The notes under the pieces: generated by a model
Databases searched by the model: none
What the model was told of the DNA's origin: nothing
Seen by the model: the letters and a program-made list of their open reading frames with translations, nothing else
Made by a program: the position numbers and the translations under genes
Part shown: positions 42,761-52,631 of the stretch, in pieces
How the letters are laid out: the number at the start of each line of letters is the position of its first letter
Position numbering within the stretch: the first letter of the stretch is position 1
Source: Anaerolineae bacterium
GTDB taxonomy: Bacteria; Chloroflexota; Anaerolineae; Aggregatilineales; Phototrophicaceae
Length of the DNA stretch: 64,000 bases
NCBI GenBank assembly: GCA_019912965.1
Contig: JAIOHM010000209.1
Location: 29,683-93,682, forward strand
Reading direction: 5' to 3'

Positions 42761-45169
42761 CTACCCGCAGTTATCAACACACCCACCACCCGGTAGCGTT
42801 GGTGGCGGTGGCGGCGTAGTTGCCGTCGGAGCCAGCGGCGTGTTCGTCGGCGGGCGCGGTGTATTCGTCGGCCCACGAGTCGGTGTATTCGTCGGCGGCG
42901 CAGGCGTGAACGTCTTGGAAGGCGTCAGCGTCGGCGCGGGTGTGCGTGTCGGGCCGCGTGTATTGGTCGGTGCAGGTGTTGGTGCTTCGGACAGATTGAT
43001 GAGACCATCAGGTGGCCCACCGCCCGGCCCGTTCGTACCGCCGCCCGTTGTACCGCAGCTCAACCGGAACTGTGTACCATTGAAGTCCGAGGGCGTCACA
43101 CCAATATCACTCAACACCCCGCCAACACCGTCGAAGTCGATGTACAGCGATGTAATACTGCCGGGGCCGAATGTATGGTTACGCACCCATGCTGCTTCGC
43201 CGCGTCCACTGGTCGGTGGCGTTGAATCCTGAGTAAGATTTGTCGCTTCCCAAATAGTGACTGCATTTGGATCACCGGGCGGCTCAACAACCGTGACACG
43301 GCTTAAAGTTACAACACCCGGTGCGCGCTGGCGCCATTGGATGGTGAAGTCTGAAAGTGTCGCTGGCACATTGCGGTCATTGCGAACTTCCAGCCGGACG
43401 ACACCGAATGCTAAAAAACCACCCCAGCGAACGCTGATCTGAGCCGAAGCGCAGTCTGGTGTGAAGGTTGCTGTCGGCGTTGGGCTGACAAAACCATCTG
43501 GCACATCGGTCGGGGTTGGCAGCACCAGTTGAATCGCACAGGGATTATCGGGATCAAGCGGGTTAAACAGGTAGAAAGTCGTTCCCGCGAAATCGTACAT
43601 TGAAACAAACTGCTGCAAGAACGTTGGCCCACCGGAGAATGTGCTTGACCACAAGCCCGTGTCATACCCGGCGATGGTGCGATCCAGTTCATTGCTGCCT
43701 GGCCCGCTGAAGTAGTTCGGGTTGGACGGATTAGCATTCGTATCCGTTGTATTCGTCTGTGCGTTGATGTCAGAAGCATCAAACCCTTGCCAGTGCGGTG
43801 CTTCGTTCAACGCCATGTTGATCAAGCCCATATCCGGGTACTGAAGGATAGTAGGCCATTTCACGATAACTCGCGTCAGGAAGGTCGAATCCGTGTTCTG
43901 GTTGCGGATAGACACTTCAATACGTCCACCATTAACCACCAGACTGGAAGCCGTAATCAGGCTGCACGTAAACGGCGGCGGCACGGTTGCGGTCGCGGTT
44001 GGTTCCCGTGTCGGAGTCTTGGTAGCGGGTTCCGATGTTGGGATGGGTGTTGCAGGCACAGCAGTAAGCGACGGTGTCAACGTTGGCTCTGGCGGACGAA
44101 TAGGCGCGCTGCCACCCAGCACAGTACGGGGGTCAGCCGCGCGGAACGATTCAACGATTGCTGTACGTCGCGCTTGCATCTGGATATATGGTGCCAGACC
44201 CAGCGGCGTTACCAACGGATGGTTGAAAGTCACGATAACAATAACCGTATCGGCTGGGCCACCGGGGTCAAGCCAGGGCTTACCCGCATTGTTCAATCCA
44301 TCGGGACTAGCCTGTGGAATTTCATTGAGCAAGCAACCGGGTACTGGTGCTTGTGCCGAGGTCAAATCCGTCCCGGATGGATCACGCAGTGTCGTATCAC
44401 CCAGATTCGTCACAAACCGTGTATCGGCATCATTCGTTCCGGTATCATCCACGATCTTAAAGTATTTGCCCGATTCTGGGTCATTCCGTGAACGGGTGCT
44501 GCACACCACCACATTGAACCACGACCGTTGATCGTTACGGGGTTGCGGATTCTTCCACACCTCGAACCATGGCTGATCTTCCACCACCGTCTTATCGGTC
44601 GGGTAAGTCAACTGGTTAAATTCAATTGCCAGACCTGCCGCACCCCGTCGTGCCTCTTCAAAAATCGAGAGGATCCGCGCCATATCGCGGCGGCTTTCCT
44701 GATCGGCCTCGCTTCCGGGATCGCAGTTGCGGCCATCATTCCAGGTGGCAAACAGGCTTTCGATGCCACCCTGATACACTTCGTAAGTCGCCGAATCAGC
44801 ACCCGGTGGTGTGTAAGTCACCTTCGTGCCACGCCGATCTGTATTAATCGGCTGCCCATCATCATCATAGGTGCGCCAATCCTCAGGGCCATCATCCACA
44901 CAAGGGATAAAGCCACCGGGATCGGACGGTGTTTCGGCGTTCAAATTCAAATTCAACGGGAATTGATCTGCGTAAAACTGCCCGGTGCTGGCATAACGTG
45001 CCGCTGCTCGTGCCGAGTTTTGAAGCGTAACCCATGCCTGGAAAATACGCCCGAACTCCACGATACCAAACAGTAAGATCAATACGATTGGCAGCGTGAT
45101 GGCAAATTCGGCCAATGATTGGCCTTTTCGCCGTTGCTGCAAGTGCTTGGAGTTTTGCAGTGTATCCAT
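42761..45169 (-). CDS. TadE-like protein with long extracellular Thr/Pro-rich region
   Basis: The 802-residue protein has the TadE N-terminal prepilin-like motif (QRRKGQSLAEFAITLPIVLILLFGIVEFGRIF) with one membrane helix at about 18-42. The rest is extracellular, with a Thr/Pro-rich linker near residues 365-400 and a C-terminal tail of PTNT, PTRT and PTPA-type units ending in a CVDNCG motif. TadE proteins are minor pilins of Flp/Tad pili. This one is far longer than usual (about 150-200 residues), so it may be a surface adhesin held by the Tad apparatus. It is the third gene of the minus-strand tad operon. Confidence 0.85.
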   Translation of the reverse strand: MDTLQNSKHLQQRRKGQSLAEFAITLPIVLILLFGIVEFGRIFQAWVTLQNSARAAARYASTGQFYADQFPLNLNLNAETPSDPGGFIPCVDDGPEDWRTYDDDGQPINTDRRGTKVTYTPPGADSATYEVYQGGIESLFATWNDGRNCDPGSEADQESRRDMARILSIFEEARRGAAGLAIEFNQLTYPTDKTVVEDQPWFEVWKNPQPRNDQRSWFNVVVCSTRSRNDPESGKYFKIVDDTGTNDADTRFVTNLGDTTLRDPSGTDLTSAQAPVPGCLLNEIPQASPDGLNNAGKPWLDPGGPADTVIVIVTFNHPLVTPLGLAPYIQMQARRTAIVESFRAADPRTVLGGSAPIRPPEPTLTPSLTAVPATPIPTSEPATKTPTREPTATATVPPPFTCSLITASSLVVNGGRIEVSIRNQNTDSTFLTRVIVKWPTILQYPDMGLINMALNEAPHWQGFDASDINAQTNTTDTNANPSNPNYFSGPGSNELDRTIAGYDTGLWSSTFSGGPTFLQQFVSMYDFAGTTFYLFNPLDPDNPCAIQLVLPTPTDVPDGFVSPTPTATFTPDCASAQISVRWGGFLAFGVVRLEVRNDRNVPATLSDFTIQWRQRAPGVVTLSRVTVVEPPGDPNAVTIWEATNLTQDSTPPTSGRGEAAWVRNHTFGPGSITSLYIDFDGVGGVLSDIGVTPSDFNGTQFRLSCGTTGGGTNGPGGGPPDGLINLSEAPTPAPTNTRGPTRTPAPTLTPSKTFTPAPPTNTPTRGPTNTPRPPTNTPLAPTATTPPPPPTLPGGGCVDNCG

Positions 45170-45279
45170 CTACACCCCCTTCAAACGGCACAGCCGCGCC
45201 GCCATTACGAACTTATCTACGAATTCCTGCTCAGGTTCAATGATCTCGAACCGCATGTTCACACCCCTGTATTTTTATT

Positions 45280-45302
45280 CCCCTCTCCACTGTGGAGAGG
45301 GG
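45280..45302. repeat. CCCCTCTCC palindromic dispersed repeat
   Basis: CCCCTCTCCACTGTGGAGAGGGG is a perfect palindrome over its arms, followed by CTAGG. It lies in the 156-base gap between two tad genes; related copies are at about 20545, 62330, 62568, 62646 and 63976. Confidence 0.8.
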
Positions 45303-45325
45303 CTAGGCATGAGATTCTTAATCTT

Positions 45326-48124
45326 TTACCGCGTCAACCGTGTGAACATCCGCGATGCAATATCGTCGAATACCACATCCAATTGTTCCGGGGATGGCGC
45401 GTTGTAGTAATTACCGCAATTTTGTTGTGGCGGCATCGGGTTCACCACCACCGCCTCACCCCATTCACTCAAAGGCACATCATCCGCCGAAGCCCAGATT
45501 TGTCCGACTGAACCAGGATTAAGCGGCCCTTCGCACGGCCCGCGATCACCGTAAGTCTGGTCAAGGATAAGGGCTTTGTTGAAGAGATTATCTGCACGAA
45601 CATCCTGCTGGAAATCCGTATCAACCCGCTGGTTATCGCCCACATCCGCGATGTACCGCAGCAGTTCTTCACCCAGACAGTCGTTGATATTATCTTCGCA
45701 GCTTCCTGTACCCTGTTGGAACTTCAGACCAAAACCGATGGTGAAGATCGTCGGGAGTTGCAAGGCGCTCCGGTCAGGGTCATCCGTCACCAGTGCTGGG
45801 AACGGATCGGTCAAGCCGATAAAATCTGCCCAATCGCGAGCAAAATCATCGACATCATATTTATCCACGCATTCTGGCGTATTGTTCAGATCAATGTAGA
45901 TGTTGCCCGCCAGATCCTTCACATTCGGATTGAAGCAGAAGTGTCGGCTTTCCGGGTTTTCATCCATACAGCGCGGTGCCGCATTTTCAAAGGCATCCGG
46001 GCCGCCCGTCAATTCACCGCGATCACCCGCTGTACCATACGGGCACACCCCGTATGCACCATAATCACCGGCCAGCGGCGGCAGTGTGAAGTCATTATAG
46101 GGATTAGCTGCGAATAACAGATTGTCATTGCGCCGCACCGGGTCGCTGCCCGCTGCCGCACCATCGCCCAGCATAACCATAACCCACACGGCACCATTGG
46201 TACGTACCGTCAGAGGATCGAGCAGTGCGTTATTGGCCTCGCGCAGCCCTGCACCCACATTACTACCCCGGCAGCCTGCATGGAATTCATAGGCATAAGT
46301 TGCCTTGCGTGCCTGCTTGGCGAAATCGGATTCGCCGGACAGCAGCGGCATAGCCGCATTCCAATCTGCCGCATTCAAATTCGGGTGCATTAACGCTGGA
46401 TCACCATAAGCTGAAAGCGGATTAGGATAGCGAGAAGGCGCGGTCAGCGCATCTGGAGAGCTGTACAGACTATAAGGATACGGAAGTGTCGCATTAATCC
46501 AGCGGCAGTTATCTTTCACTGGGAAGTCTGTCGCCCCACCCAACGGTTGGCTGTCATAACCCAGCAGTGGAGTAGCCTCATAAGTGCCGCTAACAGAATT
46601 CCAGACAGTAGCATAATTCCCACCCTGTCCATTAATGATGGCGCCGCCTTCATTAACCACAAACCCATCCCAGAAACCATTGGCATCCGTATCGGCGTAG
46701 AAATTCGGCTCGGCACGGACGCCCACCAGACTTCGCAGCGCGGCCAACGCCTGCGTCTGATTAGTCATCATATGGGTGGAGTCGTCGTCGCCATCCGGGT
46801 CAATTAGATACGCACCACGATCAAACGTGACATAAGCCACGCGGTCGCCTCGGTTGAAATCGACACGATCCAGAAAGCGCTCAGTGGATTCGCGGACATC
46901 TTGCATCGGCTGGCAAATCAGGTCTTCAAACGACATGTTGCCATCCGGGTCATTGCAGCACCCGTAGAAGTTGTAAGCCGGGACAAAACCATCATAACGA
47001 CCGTTAGGCGATGGATTCTGACCAGCAAATTGAACAAGGGAGAAATCCCGCATCTCCAGCCAGACATCATCCGTTTCAGCATAAGCATCTGGTCGTGGAC
47101 TGCCGCTTGGATAACGGGGAATATTAATCGTACCCGCGCCAGGGAAGAACCGCACCCGGCACTCCTCGCGTGGCTGGCCCGGAGCATTGGCTGCTACAGG
47201 GGCAGAGGCATCAGTAGCGCCCGTCACGGTATAGCGGTAAAGCTGTGCTTGAACCCGTGCGTCCGCCATCAATTGATCGTGATTCATGTTGTAAATCTGG
47301 TTATACATCGTGATGTAATCACTGCCCCAGATACTCAACAATGAATTCGGCCCGTTGATGACGCGCGGCGGATAGTAGCGCATACTTTGATCAATCGTCG
47401 TGCCATTTGGTTGTGGAATTCGGCTCCAATCATCATAACTCGTCTGATTGAGCATCGATTCCGAAGTATCGAAAATCATCACCACGTCCAGAACCGCTGT
47501 CTCTGAAATGGCGGTGGCTTCCAGAACAACTGTCGGCCAGCCCAGCAATCGCAGAAACACCGTTGGCGAAAGCACCTGTGCCGTCACCTTCACCAGCTTG
47601 CGTGGCTGCAAACTGCTGTCACATTCCAGTTCTTTCCATAGGGGTGTACGTGGGTCAGCCGGATCGGGTTCTGGCGGTGGAGGATTATCCGGGTCAGCAT
47701 CCGGCAAATAAACCGGCGACTCCAAAGTGGCACAGCTATCAACAAGCACTGTTGAGGGGTTCAACCCATAAAACTCAATGAACTGCCGTGCCGAGAGATT
47801 AATGGTAGCGATGTTGCGGGCATAAGCATAACCCGCTGCCCGTCGCTGCTTCTCAAGGTCAGTCCCGCCCAGGCTGTTTGCCAGCGTGACTTCCTCATCA
47901 GTTGGCGCGAAACGGCGTGTTTGGCCTGCCGCCGAAACCGCTGCCGCATCAACTGCGCGCCGCAGCGTGCTGTAACGCACAAACAACAGCGACACATCCG
48001 TTACAATCCCGACGAAACCCAGCAGAACAATGAAACCGAACGCCAGGATAACAATCGTCTGACCAGTTTGTCCCCGGCGAAACATCCGCCGGGTAATTTT
48101 GGATAAAGTACTACGTCTGTTCAT
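45326..48124 (-). CDS. TadG-like pilus protein with von Willebrand A domain
   Basis: I chose the ATG at 48124, giving 932 residues, because the TadG-type start (MNRRSTLSKITRRMFRRGQTGQ) comes directly after it; an upstream in-frame ATG at 48220 overlaps the preceding gene. One membrane helix (TIVILAFGFIVLLGFVGIVTDVS) is followed by the Tad-typical RRAVDAAAVSAAGQ motif and a large extracellular region. A vWA domain contains a MIDAS motif (IFDTSESM) with an insertion of several hundred residues, typical of TadG. It is likely surface-exposed and adhesive. Gaps to neighbours are 10 and 156 bases. Confidence 0.85.
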   Translation of the reverse strand: MNRRSTLSKITRRMFRRGQTGQTIVILAFGFIVLLGFVGIVTDVSLLFVRYSTLRRAVDAAAVSAAGQTRRFAPTDEEVTLANSLGGTDLEKQRRAAGYAYARNIATINLSARQFIEFYGLNPSTVLVDSCATLESPVYLPDADPDNPPPPEPDPADPRTPLWKELECDSSLQPRKLVKVTAQVLSPTVFLRLLGWPTVVLEATAISETAVLDVVMIFDTSESMLNQTSYDDWSRIPQPNGTTIDQSMRYYPPRVINGPNSLLSIWGSDYITMYNQIYNMNHDQLMADARVQAQLYRYTVTGATDASAPVAANAPGQPREECRVRFFPGAGTINIPRYPSGSPRPDAYAETDDVWLEMRDFSLVQFAGQNPSPNGRYDGFVPAYNFYGCCNDPDGNMSFEDLICQPMQDVRESTERFLDRVDFNRGDRVAYVTFDRGAYLIDPDGDDDSTHMMTNQTQALAALRSLVGVRAEPNFYADTDANGFWDGFVVNEGGAIINGQGGNYATVWNSVSGTYEATPLLGYDSQPLGGATDFPVKDNCRWINATLPYPYSLYSSPDALTAPSRYPNPLSAYGDPALMHPNLNAADWNAAMPLLSGESDFAKQARKATYAYEFHAGCRGSNVGAGLREANNALLDPLTVRTNGAVWVMVMLGDGAAAGSDPVRRNDNLLFAANPYNDFTLPPLAGDYGAYGVCPYGTAGDRGELTGGPDAFENAAPRCMDENPESRHFCFNPNVKDLAGNIYIDLNNTPECVDKYDVDDFARDWADFIGLTDPFPALVTDDPDRSALQLPTIFTIGFGLKFQQGTGSCEDNINDCLGEELLRYIADVGDNQRVDTDFQQDVRADNLFNKALILDQTYGDRGPCEGPLNPGSVGQIWASADDVPLSEWGEAVVVNPMPPQQNCGNYYNAPSPEQLDVVFDDIASRMFTRLTR

Positions 48125-48134
48125 CAGATTTATC

Positions 48135-49349
48135 CTACCCTTCCCCATACTTGATGCGGGGTTCAACTGCCGGAACCGGGAACACCGACCACACAGTAAC
48201 AGTTGTTCGTTCCTCCCCAATCACCGTGAACACGGGGTTAAACACCGGGTTCTTCAGCAATAATTCGTGTTCCCAAAACATTTCAACCAGTACAATACCC
48301 TGGCTGGGAAGCCGCTGACGCTCAGTGATCTTATCTGGATCAGTAGCAATACTAAGTCCGAACTGCGGAAGATTCATCAATCGTTGTACATCGGCCATTG
48401 ACCATTCCGACCCGACACAACCTGGCAGCGTTGTTATGTAATGCTGTCCGGTCAGCGAAAAACCGCGCTGGCGTTCCCATGTTGTCGCGTTGCCCGCTAC
48501 GTTATTGTCATAGCCAAACACCGGGTCGCCGAACTCATCATGACCAACCACCACTTCCAGATAAAGCCGGTTGGATTCAATATCCGGTTGAGTTAAATCA
48601 GCCAGAATGTAATTGCCCAAACTGTCATTATCCTGAATATAGTCAAATGGATCACGCTCATACGGCGGGTTCTGAAAAGTACCATCCGCCTTCACCGAGC
48701 ATTCATTTGCATTAATCGGATAGCGTCCTACAACCAGCACCTGTTGTTGTGAAGCCGGGATACCGGGGATAAGGGAAGTAGCTGCCGCATTCCGCATGGC
48801 ACCCGCAGGAATATCGGCCAAATTCATCGTTTGCAGCGAAAATGCCGAAATCACGATGTCGTCTACCCCGTTAGGCTCTGTTTCAGCGCCTGCCGGATCG
48901 TCAATCGGGCTGCGGAATTCCAGAGGCGTGATCGATTGCAACATGACGCACGAAATCAGGTTGTAAAAACCTGCAATCTCATCGAAATCTTGCACGTCAG
49001 AGCAGCGGCGATGCTGCACAGCCTTTTTGTACTCTTCGGGTGCAGGATCGCCAGTGTATCCATAGTAACCAGGGAACGCATTGGGCGAAACACTGTACTG
49101 GTTCGGCCACGATAATGGGCTGGTGTCCCCTGTTTGAATCGTACCAAACCGCGCCCCAACTCGGCTGGACTCCAGCAAAATCAGGAAATTATTGGCGAAC
49201 CAACCAATCTCAACCAATCCCATAATCAGGATAATTAAGATCGGCGTGACCAGCGCCAGTTCTACCATGCTCTGACCGCGTCCCGTGCTGCCATAAACAG
49301 CCGGGGTACCGTCCAGAATTTGTATGATCTTTCTCAATACTTTACGCAT
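48135..49349 (-). CDS. TadE-like minor pilin
   Basis: The 404-residue protein has the TadE motif GQSMVELALVTPILIILIMGLVEIGWFANNF with one helix near residues 30-55, and an extracellular domain of unknown fold. It is the first gene of the three-gene TadE/TadG/TadE operon, all on the minus strand. The TadA ATPase, TadB/C and the prepilin peptidase are not in this window. The gene may supply a pseudopilin for Flp pilus assembly. Confidence 0.85.
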   Translation of the reverse strand: MRKVLRKIIQILDGTPAVYGSTGRGQSMVELALVTPILIILIMGLVEIGWFANNFLILLESSRVGARFGTIQTGDTSPLSWPNQYSVSPNAFPGYYGYTGDPAPEEYKKAVQHRRCSDVQDFDEIAGFYNLISCVMLQSITPLEFRSPIDDPAGAETEPNGVDDIVISAFSLQTMNLADIPAGAMRNAAATSLIPGIPASQQQVLVVGRYPINANECSVKADGTFQNPPYERDPFDYIQDNDSLGNYILADLTQPDIESNRLYLEVVVGHDEFGDPVFGYDNNVAGNATTWERQRGFSLTGQHYITTLPGCVGSEWSMADVQRLMNLPQFGLSIATDPDKITERQRLPSQGIVLVEMFWEHELLLKNPVFNPVFTVIGEERTTVTVWSVFPVPAVEPRIKYGEG

Positions 49350-49521
49350 CGCACGCCCTCGGTTAATTATTGATCGCTTGATGCATGATCAGCAATTCGA
49401 TCATACCATAAGGTTTACTTCATGCGGGTGCGGGTACTGATAAGAAACTGTAGGGATTTTGTCAGAAATGACCATCGTACTACAAGTGAGAAATACCCTT
49501 CTCAACACTTTTCATTTTAAG

Positions 49522-50466
49522 TTACACCCCTGCTGTATCGTTATTTTCTGGTTTTCCGCTCGGCCAGGATTGATTTCGTATCGGTTCCAGAATGGACTGA
49601 ACCTCGCGCAGCAGTTCTGGATCAAGTGGCTCATGCATCCAGCCGACATTAGTAGTAATCTGCTCTGAATTGGCGATGCCCACCAGTGTGGTTGCAAAGT
49701 CAGATTGTGCCAGACTATATTGCAGGGCAAGCTGGGCAATACTGACCCCCTGATTGCGACAGTAGCGGGCGGCAGCAGCACAGCAGGTTTTGAGTTCGTC
49801 GGATGCTGGATGCCACACAGGCGGCCCACTCTCGGTTAGTAGCCCCATTGAGAATGGCGAGGCATTGATAATCCCGATCTGTTTTTGATTGAAATATGGA
49901 ACCAGCCCCGCCAGCGCGGTATCGTTCAAACAATAGTGACAATACGACAGAATTAGGTCTAAATCTGTCTGTTCCGTTACAGCCCGGAAGATTTTTAAAG
50001 GTAAGCCTGAGATGCCGATAAAGCGTGCTTTGCCAGCCTCCTGTATGCGGCGAAGTGCTGGAATAGTCTCGTTGATAATCTGATCGAGCGACCCAAATTC
50101 GACATCGTGGCAAAGGATTACATCTACATAATCGACATGGAGTCGTTTGAGGCTTTCATCTATACTGACAGCCACGCACTGTTCCGAGAAATCAAAAGCT
50201 GCTGCTCCATAACGCCCGACTTTGGTGCTCAGGTAATAGGACTCGCGCGGGATATTTTGGAGTGCTTTGCCGAGCACAGTTTCTGCTCGGGTCACGCCAT
50301 AATACGGCGAAACATCGATAAAATTCACACCCAGATCAATAGCCATATGAACTGCTTGAATAGCTTCACGTTCACTATGCTCATCAACAGCAGACCCAAA
50401 TGGTGATGCGCCAAAGCCCAGCTTTGAAACCTGCAATCCGGTCTTTCCCAGAGCGCGATATTCCAT
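49522..50466 (-). CDS. Aldo/keto reductase (L-galactose/L-fucose dehydrogenase-like)
   Basis: The 314-residue AKR has the catalytic tetrad D51, Y56, K82 and H120 (NFIDVSPYYG, LSTKVG, DVILCHDVE) and the SPFSMGLLTESGPPVWHPAS motif that recalls plant L-galactose dehydrogenase and bacterial D-threo-aldose/L-fucose dehydrogenases. It probably oxidises a sugar to a lactone with NAD(P)+. It diverges from the zinc dehydrogenase gene, with an operator-like palindrome between them that recurs upstream of the ABC transporter. All this suggests a catabolic pathway for one sugar, identity open. Confidence 0.85.
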   Translation of the reverse strand: MEYRALGKTGLQVSKLGFGASPFGSAVDEHSEREAIQAVHMAIDLGVNFIDVSPYYGVTRAETVLGKALQNIPRESYYLSTKVGRYGAAAFDFSEQCVAVSIDESLKRLHVDYVDVILCHDVEFGSLDQIINETIPALRRIQEAGKARFIGISGLPLKIFRAVTEQTDLDLILSYCHYCLNDTALAGLVPYFNQKQIGIINASPFSMGLLTESGPPVWHPASDELKTCCAAAARYCRNQGVSIAQLALQYSLAQSDFATTLVGIANSEQITTNVGWMHEPLDPELLREVQSILEPIRNQSWPSGKPENNDTAGV

Positions 50467-50479
50467 GATCTTCCTTTGC

Positions 50480-50505
50480 TATAGTGGCTTTTTTTAGCTA
50501 CTATA
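50480..50505. promoter_or_regulatory. Inverted repeat beside the shared operator
   Basis: TATAGT-G-GCT (50480-50489) mirrors AGC-T-ACTATA (50496-50505) around a T-run. It adjoins the 12-bp palindrome at 50505-50516 and may be part of the same control region. Confidence 0.4.
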
Positions 50506-50516
50506 TCATGCATGAT
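50505..50516. promoter_or_regulatory. Operator-like palindrome between AKR and dehydrogenase genes
   Basis: ATCATGCATGAT is a perfect 12-bp palindrome. The 19-base context TATCATGCATGATGCACGA recurs at 55522-55540 with one change, upstream of the ABC transporter and the GntR gene. It is a probable site for the GntR/FCD regulator at 55616. Confidence 0.7.
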
Positions 50517-50545
50517 GCACGAAACGTCAATCAGGAGTTAAATTT

Positions 50546-51568
50546 GTGAAGTCCATTATCTTGAAACAACCGGGAAGATTTGATCTAGTGGAAGTAGAAC
50601 CGCCAACCTTGCCGGGGATGGATGAGGCGCAAGTCCGGGTTCGCCGCGTTGGGATTTGCGGCACGGATTTGCACGCCTTTGATGGAACCCAACCCTTCTT
50701 CACGTACCCTCGTGTTTTAGGCCACGAACTGGCGCTCGAAGTACTGAATATCGGCGTTACAACTGTTGAACACGAATTAAAAATTGGTGATTTATGTTGT
50801 GTGCGTCCTTACCTGAACTGCGGAAAATGCAGCGCTTGTCAGCGTGGTTACGAGAACGCCTGTATGCATATGCAGGTGTTGGGTGTTCATCGGGACGGTG
50901 GAATGCGGGAAATCATCAATGTTCCAATTGATAAACTCCACAAATCCAGTCTGCTTTCAGAAGAAGAATTAGGGCTGGTTGAAATGCTTAGCGTCGGTTG
51001 TCATGCTGTCCGGCGGGCAAATATCGTTCCCGGTGAGATAGTGCTCGTAGTGGGAGTCGGCCCGATTGGGTTAGGGGTTGCCGAATTCGCCCATCTGGCT
51101 GGCGCACGCGTTATGGCAATGGACATCAGCGATAGCCGCTTGGCATTTGCCCGGCAGCAGAAAGCCATTGAGCACTGCATTGACGCTAAACAGGAGGTGT
51201 TGGCGCAGCTTAAAGCCATCATCCCGGATGATCTGCCAACAGCGATTTTCGACGCGACCGGAAACCCTCAATCCATGATGAAATCATTTGAATATGTCGC
51301 ACATGGCGGCAGACTGGTGTTCGTGGGTCTGTTTCAGGGCGATGTTACATTCCACGATCCGGAGTTCCATAAACGGGAGATGACCATCATGGCAAGCCGG
51401 AATGCAAACCGGCAGGATTTCAATCAGGTCATCTCCGTTCTGGAAAATCGCAAAATAGATGTAAAGCCCTGGATCACCTACAGTGTTTCACCGGAACAGA
51501 TGCTGCAAGATTTCCCGACCTGGCTCGATCCGGCCAACGGCACGGTCAAAGCCATGCTGCGGTTCTAA
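50546..51568 (+). CDS. Zinc-dependent medium-chain sugar/threonine-type dehydrogenase
   Basis: The 340-residue protein starts at GTG with AGGAG upstream. Catalytic zinc ligands C38, H60 and E61 (GICGTDLHAF, LGHELALE) and structural zinc Cys C92, C95, C98, C106 are present, and the NAD-binding motif VVGVGPIGLGVAEF follows. It belongs to the sorbitol/threonine/L-galactonate dehydrogenase branch. It is next to, and divergent from, the AKR gene and probably acts on the next intermediate of the same pathway. Confidence 0.88.
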   Translation: MKSIILKQPGRFDLVEVEPPTLPGMDEAQVRVRRVGICGTDLHAFDGTQPFFTYPRVLGHELALEVLNIGVTTVEHELKIGDLCCVRPYLNCGKCSACQRGYENACMHMQVLGVHRDGGMREIINVPIDKLHKSSLLSEEELGLVEMLSVGCHAVRRANIVPGEIVLVVGVGPIGLGVAEFAHLAGARVMAMDISDSRLAFARQQKAIEHCIDAKQEVLAQLKAIIPDDLPTAIFDATGNPQSMMKSFEYVAHGGRLVFVGLFQGDVTFHDPEFHKREMTIMASRNANRQDFNQVISVLENRKIDVKPWITYSVSPEQMLQDFPTWLDPANGTVKAMLRF

Positions 51569-51599
51569 ACCAGTAACCGAGAAAACTATCGGTTATGTG

Positions 51600-52631
51600 T
51601 TAGCCTTTTACCGCACCGACCAGCAAACCTTTGGCGATATAACGTTCCAGTATGAATGCCATCATGATAAGTGGGGCGACCATCAGCGTGACCAAGACCG
51701 ACATGTTCCACCACTGCGGGCCGCGCACACCATTCTGTGCAGAGACCAGCACAGGCATGGTTTGCGTCCTCGCCCCACTGAGAAATAGGGCCATCACATA
51801 TTCGTTCCAGCAGAAGACCAGCACAATGAGAAATGTAGCGATCAATCCCGGCGCGGATAAGGGCAGCACAATCCGCCACAACACCTGATAGCGAGATGCC
51901 CCATCAATAAAGGCACTTTCTTCCAATTCGATGGGAATGCTTTGAAAATAATCCCGCATAAACCAGATGACAATCGGTAAATTGGCCGCGCAGTAGGAAA
52001 TGATAAGGGCGGGCAGCGTGTCCAGCATCCCAAACTGCTGATACAGAATATAAATCGGGATAATCACAGTAACGGGCGGCAGCATTCGCTGCGAAATCAG
52101 CCAGAAGGCGATGTCGGAATTGCCCATTGTTCCCTGAAAACGCCGTCCAATGCCCTGCGCCAAAAGGATAAAAATGGCGATGCCGCTGGCAACAGCCACC
52201 TGCCAGATGACTCCCAGACTGATGAGCAGGATAACCAGAGCGACGCAGCCAACGAAGATTAAAATCAGGCCGGGTTTGGGGCGGTACTCGAAACGCGTGA
52301 GCGCGTAAGCCGCCAGCGAACCAATCAGGAGGGCGATTAAGGCGCTGCTGAAGCCGACCAGAACCGTGTTGGAATAGGGACGCAAGACGAATTCCGGGCC
52401 ATTTTCCACCAACATCTCGCGCCAGGCGTGCAAGGAAGGTTGAAAATCTACAAAGGGAATGTACTTGGGACCAGAAGCCACATCAACTGGTAGTTTGAAA
52501 GCCGTGATACCCAGCCAGTAAAGCGGGAACAGGACGATAAATGCCCAGATTCCGAGAATGATGTAGGACACAACCATCCACGAAGGCGAAGGCTGAAACG
52601 GGTTTGTTGATCGGAAAAACCAGCGCATCAT
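51600..52631 (-). CDS. Carbohydrate ABC transporter permease (MalG-like)
   Basis: The 343-residue protein has the EAA motif ESAFIDGASRYQVLWRIVLPL and the usual MalG-type helices, including a SQRMLPPVTVIIPIYILYQQFG core. About 55-60 extra residues (about 125-180, GLILIFVGCVALVILLISLG...GIAIFILLAQGIG) insert two more hydrophobic segments between the second and third canonical helices. It overlaps the partner permease by 4 bases (ATGA). It forms the membrane channel with the MalF-like permease. Confidence 0.92.
   Translation of the reverse strand: MMRWFFRSTNPFQPSPSWMVVSYIILGIWAFIVLFPLYWLGITAFKLPVDVASGPKYIPFVDFQPSLHAWREMLVENGPEFVLRPYSNTVLVGFSSALIALLIGSLAAYALTRFEYRPKPGLILIFVGCVALVILLISLGVIWQVAVASGIAIFILLAQGIGRRFQGTMGNSDIAFWLISQRMLPPVTVIIPIYILYQQFGMLDTLPALIISYCAANLPIVIWFMRDYFQSIPIELEESAFIDGASRYQVLWRIVLPLSAPGLIATFLIVLVFCWNEYVMALFLSGARTQTMPVLVSAQNGVRGPQWWNMSVLVTLMVAPLIMMAFILERYIAKGLLVGAVKG

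Noticed and set aside
43787..45076. Plus-strand open frames opposite the 802-residue TadE-like gene
   Set aside because: They are antisense shadows of a gene with a clear TadE signature and normal codon use.
48125..48220. Upstream ATG extension of the TadG-like gene
   Set aside because: The extra 32 residues overlap the preceding gene in another frame and do not look like a TadG N-terminus.
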